Shown here in pieces: positions 45,401 through 55,644 of a DNA stretch of 55,644 bases. Position 1 is the first letter of the stretch; every line of letters starts with the position of its first letter. The DNA is from Acidimicrobiia bacterium (GTDB lineage Bacteria; Actinomycetota; Acidimicrobiia; Acidimicrobiales; AC-14), in assembly GCA_023265025.1 (NCBI GenBank), contig JAHFUP010000030.1, forward strand, positions 1 to 55,644, written 5' to 3'. Position numbers and translations under genes: made by a program. The notes beneath the pieces are model-generated. The model was not told the origin of the DNA. It saw nothing but the letters and a program-made list of their open reading frames with translations, and searched no databases.

Positions 45401-45543
45401 GCCTCGCGCCACAGCGTCTCCTCGCCGACGAGCGTGCCGGCGGCGCGCTCCGCGGCCACCCAGGCCCGGGCCTGGGCGACCACCCGCTCCACGGCTCCGC
45501 TGTCCAACGGTGGGGTCGTCGGGACTGACACGTCATTCTTCAC
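42499..45543 (-). CDS. large GT-A-like glycosyltransferase-domain protein (1014 aa)
   Basis: A 1014-residue soluble protein. Residues 1-330 are helical with no family I can name. About 344-500 resemble a GT2/GT-A fold: HVLLVGTFHSPTDLQRLLLS, VHVVVSDDSTGE and a D-x-D motif D480-Q-D482 in FTWLDQDNELG. Further conserved-looking blocks follow (VGGGGYTNDALEGVEKFWV; LTHTPVLHTRNVKAGRGN). The last ~300 residues are helical. It overlaps the GH2 gene by four bases (GTGA) and its start is GTG. Synthesis or remodelling of a glycan or glycoside is likely, but neither donor nor acceptor can be predicted. Confidence 0.72.
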   Translation of the reverse strand: MKNDVSVPTTPPLDSGAVERVVAQARAWVAAERAAGTLVGEETLWREAYRAWLAVADDMGDRGAAWACIASKVVFDTGKVPLNQKMAAHEACDLLRGAADLDAVARPRALDDIGRARALHDIALRNDVDPGRIRGLLAPGVGYPWLFPRAVWNRGVVARGLEAMLAPFDWAPDAAPDAAWLEDAAPRRSSAELLGDLEARAPEGSDLRRDLHAVRSFVAQLDDEGKDAGVIEAHAFIAALAGHGLSAEETGDRRRELLTLQEALVLVRSFQLYQRAEGLVGLAADIASTDAHVAVDFLEKSAAIYKRLAVAQQYPERLVERQQQVWRMIEDFRVAHGIADERSDHVLLVGTFHSPTDLQRLLLSVNHELMGFAYGRPVHVVVSDDSTGEARARNEEIYAEAARSGVRISEWGLERRNAFLARLNDDVFAGEPFDVNDLAGVAKPGEKGIPYGRLRNFLRLAGLVERREHALEDPVFTWLDQDNELGALVLTRAGTLSKRHVYNYFDQKSGIFDDPRVLVGGGGYTNDALEGVEKFWVAWGIMHTTLGLAREHAPQAAAILSPKADITRFRPWDQPDTLERLPREGEDVETMSDQFLLLVSTLVGTFRGKYDNQVQIYHPWTDGDVAPGDERLVEEMRAFAGMPGGNTSFGTQVLASPIPFLTVCGRGEDIFHLWQLEAAHGPGSCFLTHTPVLHTRNVKAGRGNLMSEIVNSFNGRIFREPPYLWAAMSSLFTGAPAADVELETAERIEGLRAEAKASMSAVSALAEALAPYLDETGEFWWVARAESDPRSAEVLSELRTVVGEFKDVERYHRMADEQLLTLDDVKQLTADFVAAYPHWETVVERVGGLRPGLGTEVSGLAGTRPLEGYGSPMRVDGGVTTVATGRPRAAEPATLGEPVDDLPWQEALTSALLLFRRYEQGVAEAGSPLRWEERVERLARAYDHYAGGLEDAPARLWTRLFRDALFVPHSAPYRVLTALLDSEEADVDLHGLARDHGADPEVLRDAVARVAAGV

Positions 45544-48500
45544 TGCGGCCTCCTGGTCGAGATGGGGCGCCGGCGCGACGGGCTGGGCACGTCGCGGCCG
45601 ACGGGTGGGAAGAGGGACGAATGCGGTGGGGACGGCGAGGGCGCCGGCGGCCTGGCCGGCGCCTGCCGCCGGCGTGCCGGGGCAACCGACTCGGCACGGC
45701 GCACGAGTAGCTCGGCGTAGCGCAGCAGCGTGCGGGTCTTGACCGCCGGCGACACGACCTCGGACCGGATGGTCCAGATGACGTCGGTGACCGCCGGCGC
45801 GCCGGCGAGGCCGGCGAGCTCGGGGACGAGGTGGCGGAACAGGTGCTCGCCCTGGACCGTGTCGTACAGGTCGATCCCCATGCTCTCGGCCTTGGCCCAG
45901 CCGGCGAGCAGCCCCCGCAGGCCGGGCCTGGCCCGGTGGACGACGGCGCCGCCGTGCCAGTAGTGGAAGCCCGCCCGGCCGGGGGCCCCGTCGAGCAGGG
46001 CGGCCACGTCGGCGGCGTCAAGGGTGTCCAACCACGCGAAGGTCGTCTCGGGGACGACGACCTCGTAACAGTTGGTGGACAGCACGTCGCCGGCCGCCGA
46101 GGAGACCCGGGCCCGCAGGAAGTACGTCCCACCGGGGAGATCGTCGGGCAGGCGGGCCCCGACGCCGGCGCCGGGGCCCGCCTCAAACTGGGCGACCACG
46201 GAGCCGGATTGGGCGGCGAGGTCGACCCTGTGCTCCGTGAGCACGTCGCCCACCCGCCGGCCCGCCGCGTCCTCCGCCCAGACGGTCACCGTGGCGCCGG
46301 CGAGGGCGACCGAGGTGTCGTTGGCCACGATCATCGCCGCGCCGGCCCACGGCTCGCCGGAGAAGCGGCCCTGGTCGGCGGGGTCGGTGGCGAACCAGGG
46401 ATCCGCCGGGAGTTTCACCGGCGACCGCAGCGCCTGGGGCAGGGTGACGCGGACCGGCTGGTTGCTCTCCAGATACGCCCGGTAGGCCTTCTTCGGCGTC
46501 CAGGCCGCGTCGACGACGCCCCAGGTCGGCGCCTCCCAGTCGGCGTCGCGGAACATGAAGCTGAACCAGCCGGTGACGGGGCCGGTCACACCCGCGTTCA
46601 GATAGTGCTCGATGGCGTCCTTGTGCAGCCGGTACTGCCGGTCCTGGCCGGCGGCGACGAAGCCCTCCAGGGTCGGCGCCGGCCTCCACAGGCCGAACCA
46701 GAAGTTCTCGCCCTTGAAGCCGCCGTAGTGGAGGACGTCGAGCAGGAGGACGGCCAGCCGCAGCGACAGCAAGCCGGATGCATCTGCCGGCGTGACGGAT
46801 ACCCGTTCGGCCCGCCGGATCCGCTCGGTCAGCTCGTGCAGGTCCCAGAGCAGCGCCCAGTCGAACGCCTTGAGCGCCCGGTCCCAGCTGCCCCGCCCGA
46901 GGACCTGCACCGCCTCATCGAGGGTCTTGGTGGCCTGCGCCCAGTCCTCGGCGCCGGCGGCCACCCATTTTGGGTCGTTGCGGATTCGAGCTAACACGGC
47001 GCGGACCCGGTTCTCGCCGAGCAGCTCGCGGAACAACTCGACGTTCGGCATGGCCTGGATGCCGAACTCGGTGGGCATGTTCCGGTGCCGTGAGATCCGC
47101 CGGCCGTGGACCTCCTCATCGAGGAACCGGGCGGGCAGGGTCGCGAAGCCGTTGTCGTCCCGAAGCGGGTAGAACTGGCCCGGATAGGCGTGGTTGCCGC
47201 TGGCGAAGGTGGTCGCCCACCGGTAGGGGTCCGCGTCGCGCACCACGGTGTGCAGGTCGAAGTCGAACAGCCGGTTGTCGACGTCCTCGGACACCCGCAT
47301 GTCGGGCTCGTTGTGCACCTCGTACGAGACCACGGACGGGTCGTTGGCCAGCAGGGCGGCCATGGCCCGGACCTGGGCGGTCATGCGCTCGACGACCTCG
47401 TGGGACTGGTCGTATGTCCACTGCAAGGGGAACATCTGCACGACCAGGAACCCGCGGCGGTTGGCCCGCTCGTAGAAGCGCCGGGGGGCGACCAGGTTGT
47501 GGACGAGCACGGCGTTGAACCCGCCGGCGCGGAGTAGCTCGAAGTCGAGGTCGACGCGCTCGTCGGAGTACTCGCTGAGCCAGTACGTCGGCAGCAGGTT
47601 CGTGCCACGGACGAACACCGGCCGGCCGTTGACGATGAAGGCGCCGTCCGAGCCCGTCGACTCGCCGATGGCGCTCACGGACAGGGTGCGGAAGCCCGTC
47701 TCGACCGTCGTGGCCTGCGCGCCCGCCCCGTCGACATCTACGACCGCGGTCACCCGGTACAGGTGCGGGAACCCGTGGTCGGCCGGCTCCCACAGCCGGA
47801 CGGGCGCCAGGGTGCCGGACAGGACGATGTCGTTGTCGCCCGGCGCCAGCCGGACGTTCTTGACGAGCTCATGGCCGGCGCCCTCGAAGTTGGCCGGCTC
47901 CACCACGAGCCGGACCTGCGCCGGCACGCGGCCCGGCGTGGCGTTGCGAATCGTGAGGTTGGTCCGGGTCGCCACGCGGTACCCCTCGCCCGTGCGGTCC
48001 GCGGTCGTGGAGAGGGTGGTCACCCGGAGCGTGCCGTGACGGACGTGCACCGCGCCGGGGACGCGCAGCGTGACGTCGTTCCAGATGCCCCCGGTGTTGC
48101 CGTCCTGGCTGGTGATCGAGCTCCAGGCACCGCCGCGCTTGGCGTCGTGGTGCCCCAGCGTCCCCTTGACGAGCGTCTTGCGGTTCGGGAAGGCGGAGGT
48201 CGGCGAAAAGTCGTGCCAGCCCGAGGTGACGTGGGTGCCGGGCCCGGACGGGTCGATGGGCGAGGTCACCGCCACCCGCAGCACGTTGACGTCGCCGGCG
48301 CGCAGGTACGGCGCCACGTCGAAGGTGAAGGGCTCGAAGTAGCCCTCGTGGCCGCCCAGGTGCCAGCCGTTCAGCCAGACGTCCGCGAAATAGTCGACGC
48401 CGGCGAAGCACAGCTCGATGGGCCCATCCGCCCCCTCTGACCAGGGAAAGGTCCGGGTGAAGCGCATGGTGCCGGCGTAGTCGTCGATGCCGGCGAGGAG

Positions 48501-49007
48501 CTCCCAGTTCACGGGCAGGTCGACATCCCGCTCCGCCCACCCGTCGCCGACGCGGTGGCGCACGGTCCAGGTCCCGTTCAGCGAGATCTCCGGCCCGGGC
48601 CCGGCAACTGCGGCGGCACGCCGCGCCCCGGCGAACCGCTCCCGCTCGAGCTCGCGCGTCAGGGCGCCGAGGTACCGGTAGAGGAAGGCGTTCCGGGCCG
48701 GGCAGGGGGCGTCCAGGTCCCGGATCGCCTCCAGCTCGACCCGGACCGGGTCGAACGCGGGGTACTCGTCGAACTCGTCGAGGAGGTGGTCGAAGAGATG
48801 GAGCGTGCCGTCGAGCCAGGCCACGCTGCGGGGCTTCCAGCGCTCCATGACCAGGCGGCCCTCGACCAGGCCGAGCAGCCCGGGTGCCGCCAGGTGCACG
48901 GCCTGGTTGAAGGCGTCGTGAAACAGGAAGCCCGGGCGGCCGGGAAGGCCGTCGAGCAGGGAGCCGGGCGGCCGTGGGTGGCCGGACGCCGCGAACGGGT
49001 CCGGCAA
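45540..49007 (-). CDS. glycoside hydrolase family 2 protein with duplicated terminal domain
   Basis: A 1155-residue enzyme. The GH2 sugar-binding domain (about 140-320; LNGTWTVRHR, VDYFADVWLNGWHLGGHEGY), immunoglobulin-like domain (about 325-465) and TIM barrel (about 470-800) contain the acid/base E567 (VHNEPD) and nucleophile E647 (MPTEFG), 80 residues apart as expected. Residues 16-81 and 1003-1068 are similar to each other (LLDGLPGRPGF versus LLDGAPGRAGF), an unrecognised duplicated module flanking the core. No signal peptide is seen. The TTG start directly follows an in-frame TAG that ends a 15-codon leader. Substrate could be a beta-mannoside, beta-galactoside or beta-glucuronide. Confidence 0.87.
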   Translation of the reverse strand: MPDPFAASGHPRPPGSLLDGLPGRPGFLFHDAFNQAVHLAAPGLLGLVEGRLVMERWKPRSVAWLDGTLHLFDHLLDEFDEYPAFDPVRVELEAIRDLDAPCPARNAFLYRYLGALTRELERERFAGARRAAAVAGPGPEISLNGTWTVRHRVGDGWAERDVDLPVNWELLAGIDDYAGTMRFTRTFPWSEGADGPIELCFAGVDYFADVWLNGWHLGGHEGYFEPFTFDVAPYLRAGDVNVLRVAVTSPIDPSGPGTHVTSGWHDFSPTSAFPNRKTLVKGTLGHHDAKRGGAWSSITSQDGNTGGIWNDVTLRVPGAVHVRHGTLRVTTLSTTADRTGEGYRVATRTNLTIRNATPGRVPAQVRLVVEPANFEGAGHELVKNVRLAPGDNDIVLSGTLAPVRLWEPADHGFPHLYRVTAVVDVDGAGAQATTVETGFRTLSVSAIGESTGSDGAFIVNGRPVFVRGTNLLPTYWLSEYSDERVDLDFELLRAGGFNAVLVHNLVAPRRFYERANRRGFLVVQMFPLQWTYDQSHEVVERMTAQVRAMAALLANDPSVVSYEVHNEPDMRVSEDVDNRLFDFDLHTVVRDADPYRWATTFASGNHAYPGQFYPLRDDNGFATLPARFLDEEVHGRRISRHRNMPTEFGIQAMPNVELFRELLGENRVRAVLARIRNDPKWVAAGAEDWAQATKTLDEAVQVLGRGSWDRALKAFDWALLWDLHELTERIRRAERVSVTPADASGLLSLRLAVLLLDVLHYGGFKGENFWFGLWRPAPTLEGFVAAGQDRQYRLHKDAIEHYLNAGVTGPVTGWFSFMFRDADWEAPTWGVVDAAWTPKKAYRAYLESNQPVRVTLPQALRSPVKLPADPWFATDPADQGRFSGEPWAGAAMIVANDTSVALAGATVTVWAEDAAGRRVGDVLTEHRVDLAAQSGSVVAQFEAGPGAGVGARLPDDLPGGTYFLRARVSSAAGDVLSTNCYEVVVPETTFAWLDTLDAADVAALLDGAPGRAGFHYWHGGAVVHRARPGLRGLLAGWAKAESMGIDLYDTVQGEHLFRHLVPELAGLAGAPAVTDVIWTIRSEVVSPAVKTRTLLRYAELLVRRAESVAPARRRQAPARPPAPSPSPPHSSLFPPVGRDVPSPSRRRPISTRRPQ

Positions 49008-49055
49008 CTAGACCGCCGCCGTCCGCGTTGTACGGCGCGTTCTGGTCGAACCCAT
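49008..49055 (-). CDS. 15-codon leader frame in phase with the GH2 gene
   Basis: ATG 49055 has an ideal AGGAGGT ribosome-binding site (49069 to 49063, seven bases away) and reads M-G-S-T-R-T-R-R-T-T-R-T-A-A-V before TAG. The next codon, in the same frame, is the TTG start of the GH2 protein. This is either a leader peptide with reinitiation at TAGTTG or an amber mutation in the N terminus of the GH2 gene. Confidence 0.55.
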   Translation of the reverse strand: MGSTRTRRTTRTAAV

Positions 49056-49087
49056 GGTGGTGACCTCCTGGCTCGTCGGCACGGTGC

Positions 49088-49126
49088 GGCACGACTGGGC
49101 GGCACGACTGGGCAGCACGACTGGGG
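49088..49126. repeat. three 13-bp tandem repeats
   Basis: GGCACGACTGGGC is repeated exactly at 49088-49100 and 49101-49113, with a third copy differing at two bases (49114-49126). It lies upstream of the GH2 leader in the 249-base gap to soxR. Confidence 0.85.
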
Positions 49127-49225
49127 CGGCGTCCGCACGAGGTCCGCTGGCGCCCGTGGAACGTCCCCGCTGCTCCTTGCCCACTACCCGGGCGCCGGCC
49201 CGCCTACACCTCGCCGCCCGGCAAA

Positions 49226-49249
49226 CCTTAACATTACTTGAGGTACACT
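49226..49249 (+). promoter_or_regulatory. SoxR-box-like palindrome next to the soxR -10 element
   Basis: CCTTAACATTACTTGAGG (49226-49243) matches the enterobacterial soxS operator CCTCAAGTTAACTTGAGG at 14 of 18 positions. TACACT (49244-49249) follows directly and is seven bases before the soxR GTG. SoxR probably controls its own leaderless transcript. Confidence 0.6.
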
Positions 49250-49256
49250 CGACCCC

Positions 49257-49709
49257 GTGGACTCCGGGGACGAGCTCTCGATCGGCGCAGTGGCCGAGCG
49301 GGCCGGCGTCGCCCCCTCCGCGCTGCGGTTCTACGAGGAGCGGGGCCTGATCGCCTCCCGCCGCTCGGACGGCGGCCAGCGCCGCTACCGGCGGTCGGTG
49401 CTCCGCCGGGTGGCCTTCATCCAGGTCGCGCAGCGGGTGGGGCTCACCCTGGAGGAGATCGGCGAGGCCCTGGGCACCCTCCCAGGCGACGACGGGCTGA
49501 CGCCGGAGGACTGGAGGCGGCTCTCGGCCCGGTGGCGCCCGATGCTCGACCAGCGCATCCGCCTCCTCGAAGGCCTACGGGACGAGCTGGACTCCTGCAT
49601 CGGCTGCGGCTGCCTGTCCCTTGACCGCTGCCGGCTGCGCAATCCCGGCGACCGGGCCGCCGGCACGGGGGCCGGTCCCCGCTACCTCCTGGCCGGCGAG
49701 ACCGCCTGA
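49257..49709 (+). CDS. soxR: redox-sensitive MerR-family regulator SoxR
   Basis: A 150-residue MerR-family regulator. The winged helix (about 6-75; IGAVAERAGVAPSALRFYEE) is followed by a dimerisation helix (about 80-112) and the [2Fe-2S] loop C114-I-G-C117-G-C119-L-S-L-D-R-C125, the exact C-x2-C-x-C-x5-C of SoxR. In Actinobacteria SoxR responds to redox-active small molecules and usually regulates a few oxidoreductase or efflux genes, not soxS. A SoxR-like box lies over its own promoter. The downstream intradiol dioxygenase is a candidate target. Confidence 0.95.
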   Translation: MDSGDELSIGAVAERAGVAPSALRFYEERGLIASRRSDGGQRRYRRSVLRRVAFIQVAQRVGLTLEEIGEALGTLPGDDGLTPEDWRRLSARWRPMLDQRIRLLEGLRDELDSCIGCGCLSLDRCRLRNPGDRAAGTGAGPRYLLAGETA

Positions 49710-49783
49710 GCCAGAAGGAATATGGAACGTCTCTCCAGGAGGCTCCCAGCCGTCTCCCAGCCAGCGGGACGAGAATTCATTCC

Positions 49784-50524
49784 ATGAACGACACCACAGA
49801 CGACGTCGACCTCGGCCGGCGCAAGGTCGTCCTCGCGGGCCTCGGCGGGGCCGCCGCCGCCATCCTCGCCGCGTGCGGGCGGGGCGGCGGTGCCAACGAC
49901 ACGACCGCGGCGGCCCAGACCGGACCGACGACCACCACCGGAGCCGCGCCGGCGAGCACCACGCCGACGACCGCGGCCACCGCCACCACCGCCACCACAG
50001 GCACGACCGCCACCACGGCGACGACCACCTCGCTCGCCCCCACCCCCACCTGCGCCGACGACGACGACGTCACGCCAGCCCAGACCGAGGGCCCGTACTT
50101 CAAGCCGAACTCGCCGGAGCGCACCAACATCCGCGCCGACGCCGGCGGCACCAAGCTGCTCCTCACGGGGACGGTGGTGACCACCGCGTGCAAGCCCGTG
50201 GCCAGGGCGCTGGTCGACTTCTGGCAGGCGGACAACGGCGGCAACTACGACAACTCCGGGTTTCTCTTCCGCGGCCACCAGTTCACCGACGCCCAGGGCC
50301 GCTACTCACTGGAGACTGTCGTCCCCGGGCTCTACCCGGGCCGCACGCGCCACATCCACGTGAAGGTGCAGGCCCCCGGCGGGCGGATCCTCACCAGCCA
50401 GCTGTACTTCCCCGGCGAGGCCCGCAACGCCTCCGACGGCATCTACAACAAGGAGCTCGAGGTCACGATCCGGGACACGGCCGACGGGCGGAGCGCGGCG
50501 TACGGCTTCGTGCTCGACGCCTGA
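49784..50524 (+). CDS. exported intradiol ring-cleavage dioxygenase-like protein
   Basis: A 246-residue protein with a Tat-type signal (R12-R13 in GRRKVVLAGLGG) ending in lipobox LAAC (C31), a Thr/Ala-rich linker (about 38-88) and a dioxygenase domain (about 95-246). The non-haem iron ligands appear as Y155 (GGNYDN), Y184 (GLYPGR), H190 and H192 (RHIHVKV), and TEGPYFKP is a family hallmark. Surface-anchored members of this group are common in soil Actinobacteria and may cleave catechols outside the cell. Its position 74 bases after soxR suggests protection against, or turnover of, redox-cycling catechols or quinones. Confidence 0.88.
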   Translation: MNDTTDDVDLGRRKVVLAGLGGAAAAILAACGRGGGANDTTAAAQTGPTTTTGAAPASTTPTTAATATTATTGTTATTATTTSLAPTPTCADDDDVTPAQTEGPYFKPNSPERTNIRADAGGTKLLLTGTVVTTACKPVARALVDFWQADNGGNYDNSGFLFRGHQFTDAQGRYSLETVVPGLYPGRTRHIHVKVQAPGGRILTSQLYFPGEARNASDGIYNKELEVTIRDTADGRSAAYGFVLDA

Positions 50525-50579
50525 CCGAAAAGTCAGAAAGGCCCTTCATCCGGGGGCCGGTGCTGTCGATGATGAGTCG

Positions 50580-51779
50580 ATGGGACCATTCGCGGGTGCA
50601 GGGCCAGGTCTTCTCCGGGACAGGTGGCTGACGTGCGGGCACTCCGGGGAACCGGACGCCTACACCGCCGGGGCGAAGGCGGCGCTGGATGCGGTCCAGG
50701 GCCGGGCCGACGCCAAGCTGCTGGTGGTCTTCTGCTCGGAGTCCTACGACCTCGACGCCCTGCTCAAGGGCATCGCCTCACAGGCCGGCGCCACGCCCCT
50801 GGTGGGCTGCTCGACGGCCGGCGAGATCGCCACCGCAGGGCCGGCGGACGCCAGTGTCATCGTGGTGGCCATCGGCGGCCCCGGCTTCTCGGTGGCCACC
50901 GGCGTCGGCACCGACTCCTCGGGCGACCTCCGCCGGGCGACCACCACCGCGGTGGACGCCTGCATGGGGGCAGTCGAGCAACGGGCCCATTCGGTCATCC
51001 TGCTGCTGACCGACGGCCTCGGCGGCGACCAGATGGAAGTCGTGCGCGGTGCCTACGCGGTCGTGGGCGCCGAGATACCCCTGGTCGGAGGCTGCGCCGG
51101 CGACGACCTCAAGATGAAGGCGACGTTCCAGCTCTTCGGCGACCGGGCCCTGCGGGACTCCGTCGTGGCCGCCGCCGTCTCCTCCGACGCCCCCATCGGC
51201 ATCGGCGTGCAACACGGGTGGCGGCGGGTCGGCGATCCCATGCTGGTGACCAGCAGCAATGGCAACCGGGTCCACACCCTCGACGACCAGCCGGCCCTGG
51301 ACGTGTACCTTCGCCGGCTCGACGTGCCCCCGGCCATCCACGACGACCCCGACGCCTTCACCCGCTTCGCCCTCACCCATCCGCTCGGCATCAGTCGCCG
51401 CAGCGGTGAGGAGGTGCGCTTCGTCGCCGGGGCGGACTTCGCCGACCGTTCCCTCGCCTGCATCGCCAGTGTCCCCCAGGGTGGCCTGGCCTGGATCATG
51501 GAGGGTGACGAACACTCCGTCCTGGAGGCGACCGACGGGGCGTGTGCCGAGGCCCTCGCCGGTCTGGGCGGCCGACCGCCGCTGGGCCTGCTCGCCTTCG
51601 ACTGCATCGCCCGGCGGGGCGTGCTCGGCGATCCGGGCATCCGGCGCGAGATCGAGCGCATCGCCGCCTTCGCCGGCGGGGCGCCGGTCGCCGGCTTCTA
51701 CACCTACGGGGAGATCGCCCGCACCACCGGGATGCGCGGCTTCCACAACCAGACGCTCGTCGTCCTGGCACTGGCCTGA
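50580..51779 (+). CDS. FIST-domain sensory protein
   Basis: A 399-residue protein with FIST_N (about 30-225; LLVVFCSESYDLDALLKGI, LVGCSTAGEIATAG, IPLVGGCAGDD) and FIST_C (about 230-385; HPLGI and FYTYGEIA, the GEIA-type end being characteristic). FIST domains bind small ligands, possibly amino acids, and act as inputs to signalling proteins. The gene ends four bases before the hybrid kinase, so FIST protein and kinase form a sensor pair. ATG 50580 has no clear ribosome-binding site. Confidence 0.9.
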   Translation: MGPFAGAGPGLLRDRWLTCGHSGEPDAYTAGAKAALDAVQGRADAKLLVVFCSESYDLDALLKGIASQAGATPLVGCSTAGEIATAGPADASVIVVAIGGPGFSVATGVGTDSSGDLRRATTTAVDACMGAVEQRAHSVILLLTDGLGGDQMEVVRGAYAVVGAEIPLVGGCAGDDLKMKATFQLFGDRALRDSVVAAAVSSDAPIGIGVQHGWRRVGDPMLVTSSNGNRVHTLDDQPALDVYLRRLDVPPAIHDDPDAFTRFALTHPLGISRRSGEEVRFVAGADFADRSLACIASVPQGGLAWIMEGDEHSVLEATDGACAEALAGLGGRPPLGLLAFDCIARRGVLGDPGIRREIERIAAFAGGAPVAGFYTYGEIARTTGMRGFHNQTLVVLALA

Positions 51780-51783
51780 CGGC

Positions 51784-55482
<3,699 letters not shown>

Positions 55483-55563
55483 CCCGTACGCCGCCCCGCC
55501 GGCGAGGCACGGGTGATGGCGATTCCAGGACTCCTGACCTACGCGCAGTAGTCCCTGCGGTGC

Positions 55564-55644
55564 TCAGGGCTCCTTGACGCTGTAGCGGAGGACGAGGTCG
55601 GTGCCGGGATAGACGGTGTCGGTGGTGCTGAGGTCGGCGCAGAG
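55564..55644 (-). CDS. 3' end of an unidentified gene entering from the right edge
   Basis: The last 26 codons of a minus-strand frame ending at TGA 55564, reading through ADLSTTDTVYPGTDLVLRY and ending V-K-E-P. The composition is protein-like and the 81-base convergent gap to the hybrid kinase is normal. No family can be assigned. Confidence 0.5.
   Translation of the reverse strand, partial: LCADLSTTDTVYPGTDLVLRYSVKEP

Noticed and set aside
49724-49760. ECF-sigma promoter (GGAAC ... CGTCT) before the dioxygenase gene
   Set aside because: The two elements are about 22 bases apart, not the usual 16-17.
55483-55563. Imperfect inverted repeat (CAGGACT ... AGTCCCTG) as a terminator after the hybrid kinase
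   Set aside because: The arms need a bulge and enclose a long loop; too weak to list as a feature.

Overview
The window is high-GC DNA with short gaps, many GTG/TTG starts and tightly overlapping genes. A WhiB-type iron-sulfur regulator, a urease operon in the order ureA-B-C-F-G-D without ureE, SpoIIE/RsbW-type signalling and many lipoproteins point to an actinobacterium. The gene mix makes me think of an Acidimicrobiia-like lineage, but that is inference. I see no rRNA, tRNA, CRISPR array, insertion sequence or prophage.

Layout. 0-3.6 kb: an OmpR-type two-component system with a membrane protein (DUF4173-like). 3.6-6.3 kb: a WhiB regulator, a small Cys protein, then a two-gene unit of a ribbon-helix-helix protein and a fusion of a degenerate Doc-like domain, Clp-N-like repeats and an RNA polymerase sigma region 2. 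This unit is the most unusual item here. 6.3-11.9 kb: a MacB-type efflux operon facing a divergent two-component system. 11.9-15.4 kb: flavin monooxygenase, YceH, DUF2207 protein. 15.5-20.5 kb: a partner-switching style module (two SpoIIE phosphatases, two RsbW-like ATPases). 20.5-25.0 kb: urease operon with a 28-residue microprotein at its end. 25.0-26.0 kb: a metallopeptidase lipoprotein. 26.0-30.8 kb: urea ABC transporter urtABCDE. 30.9-35.5 kb: a diadenylate-cyclase-like protein, a subtilisin with ten C-terminal GSSWY repeats, and a membrane histidine kinase. 35.5-42.5 kb: cell-envelope genes (YkuD, M15 peptidase, PA/RTX protein, PAP2, UPF0104, GDPD). 42.5-49.0 kb: a GT-A-like glycosyltransferase and a GH2 glycosidase. 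49.2-55.5 kb: SoxR, an intradiol dioxygenase, a FIST sensor and a 1232-residue hybrid kinase.

How it fits together. Urea uptake and hydrolysis form one nitrogen-acquisition block, all on the minus strand. Signalling is dense: four histidine kinases, two phosphatases, two anti-sigma-type ATPases, a WhiB protein, SoxR, FIST and a possible c-di-AMP enzyme. Many first genes show a -10 hexamer of the form TANNNT placed 6-7 bases before a GTG, so leaderless mRNAs look common. Several other genes begin right after, or overlapping, tiny leader reading frames.
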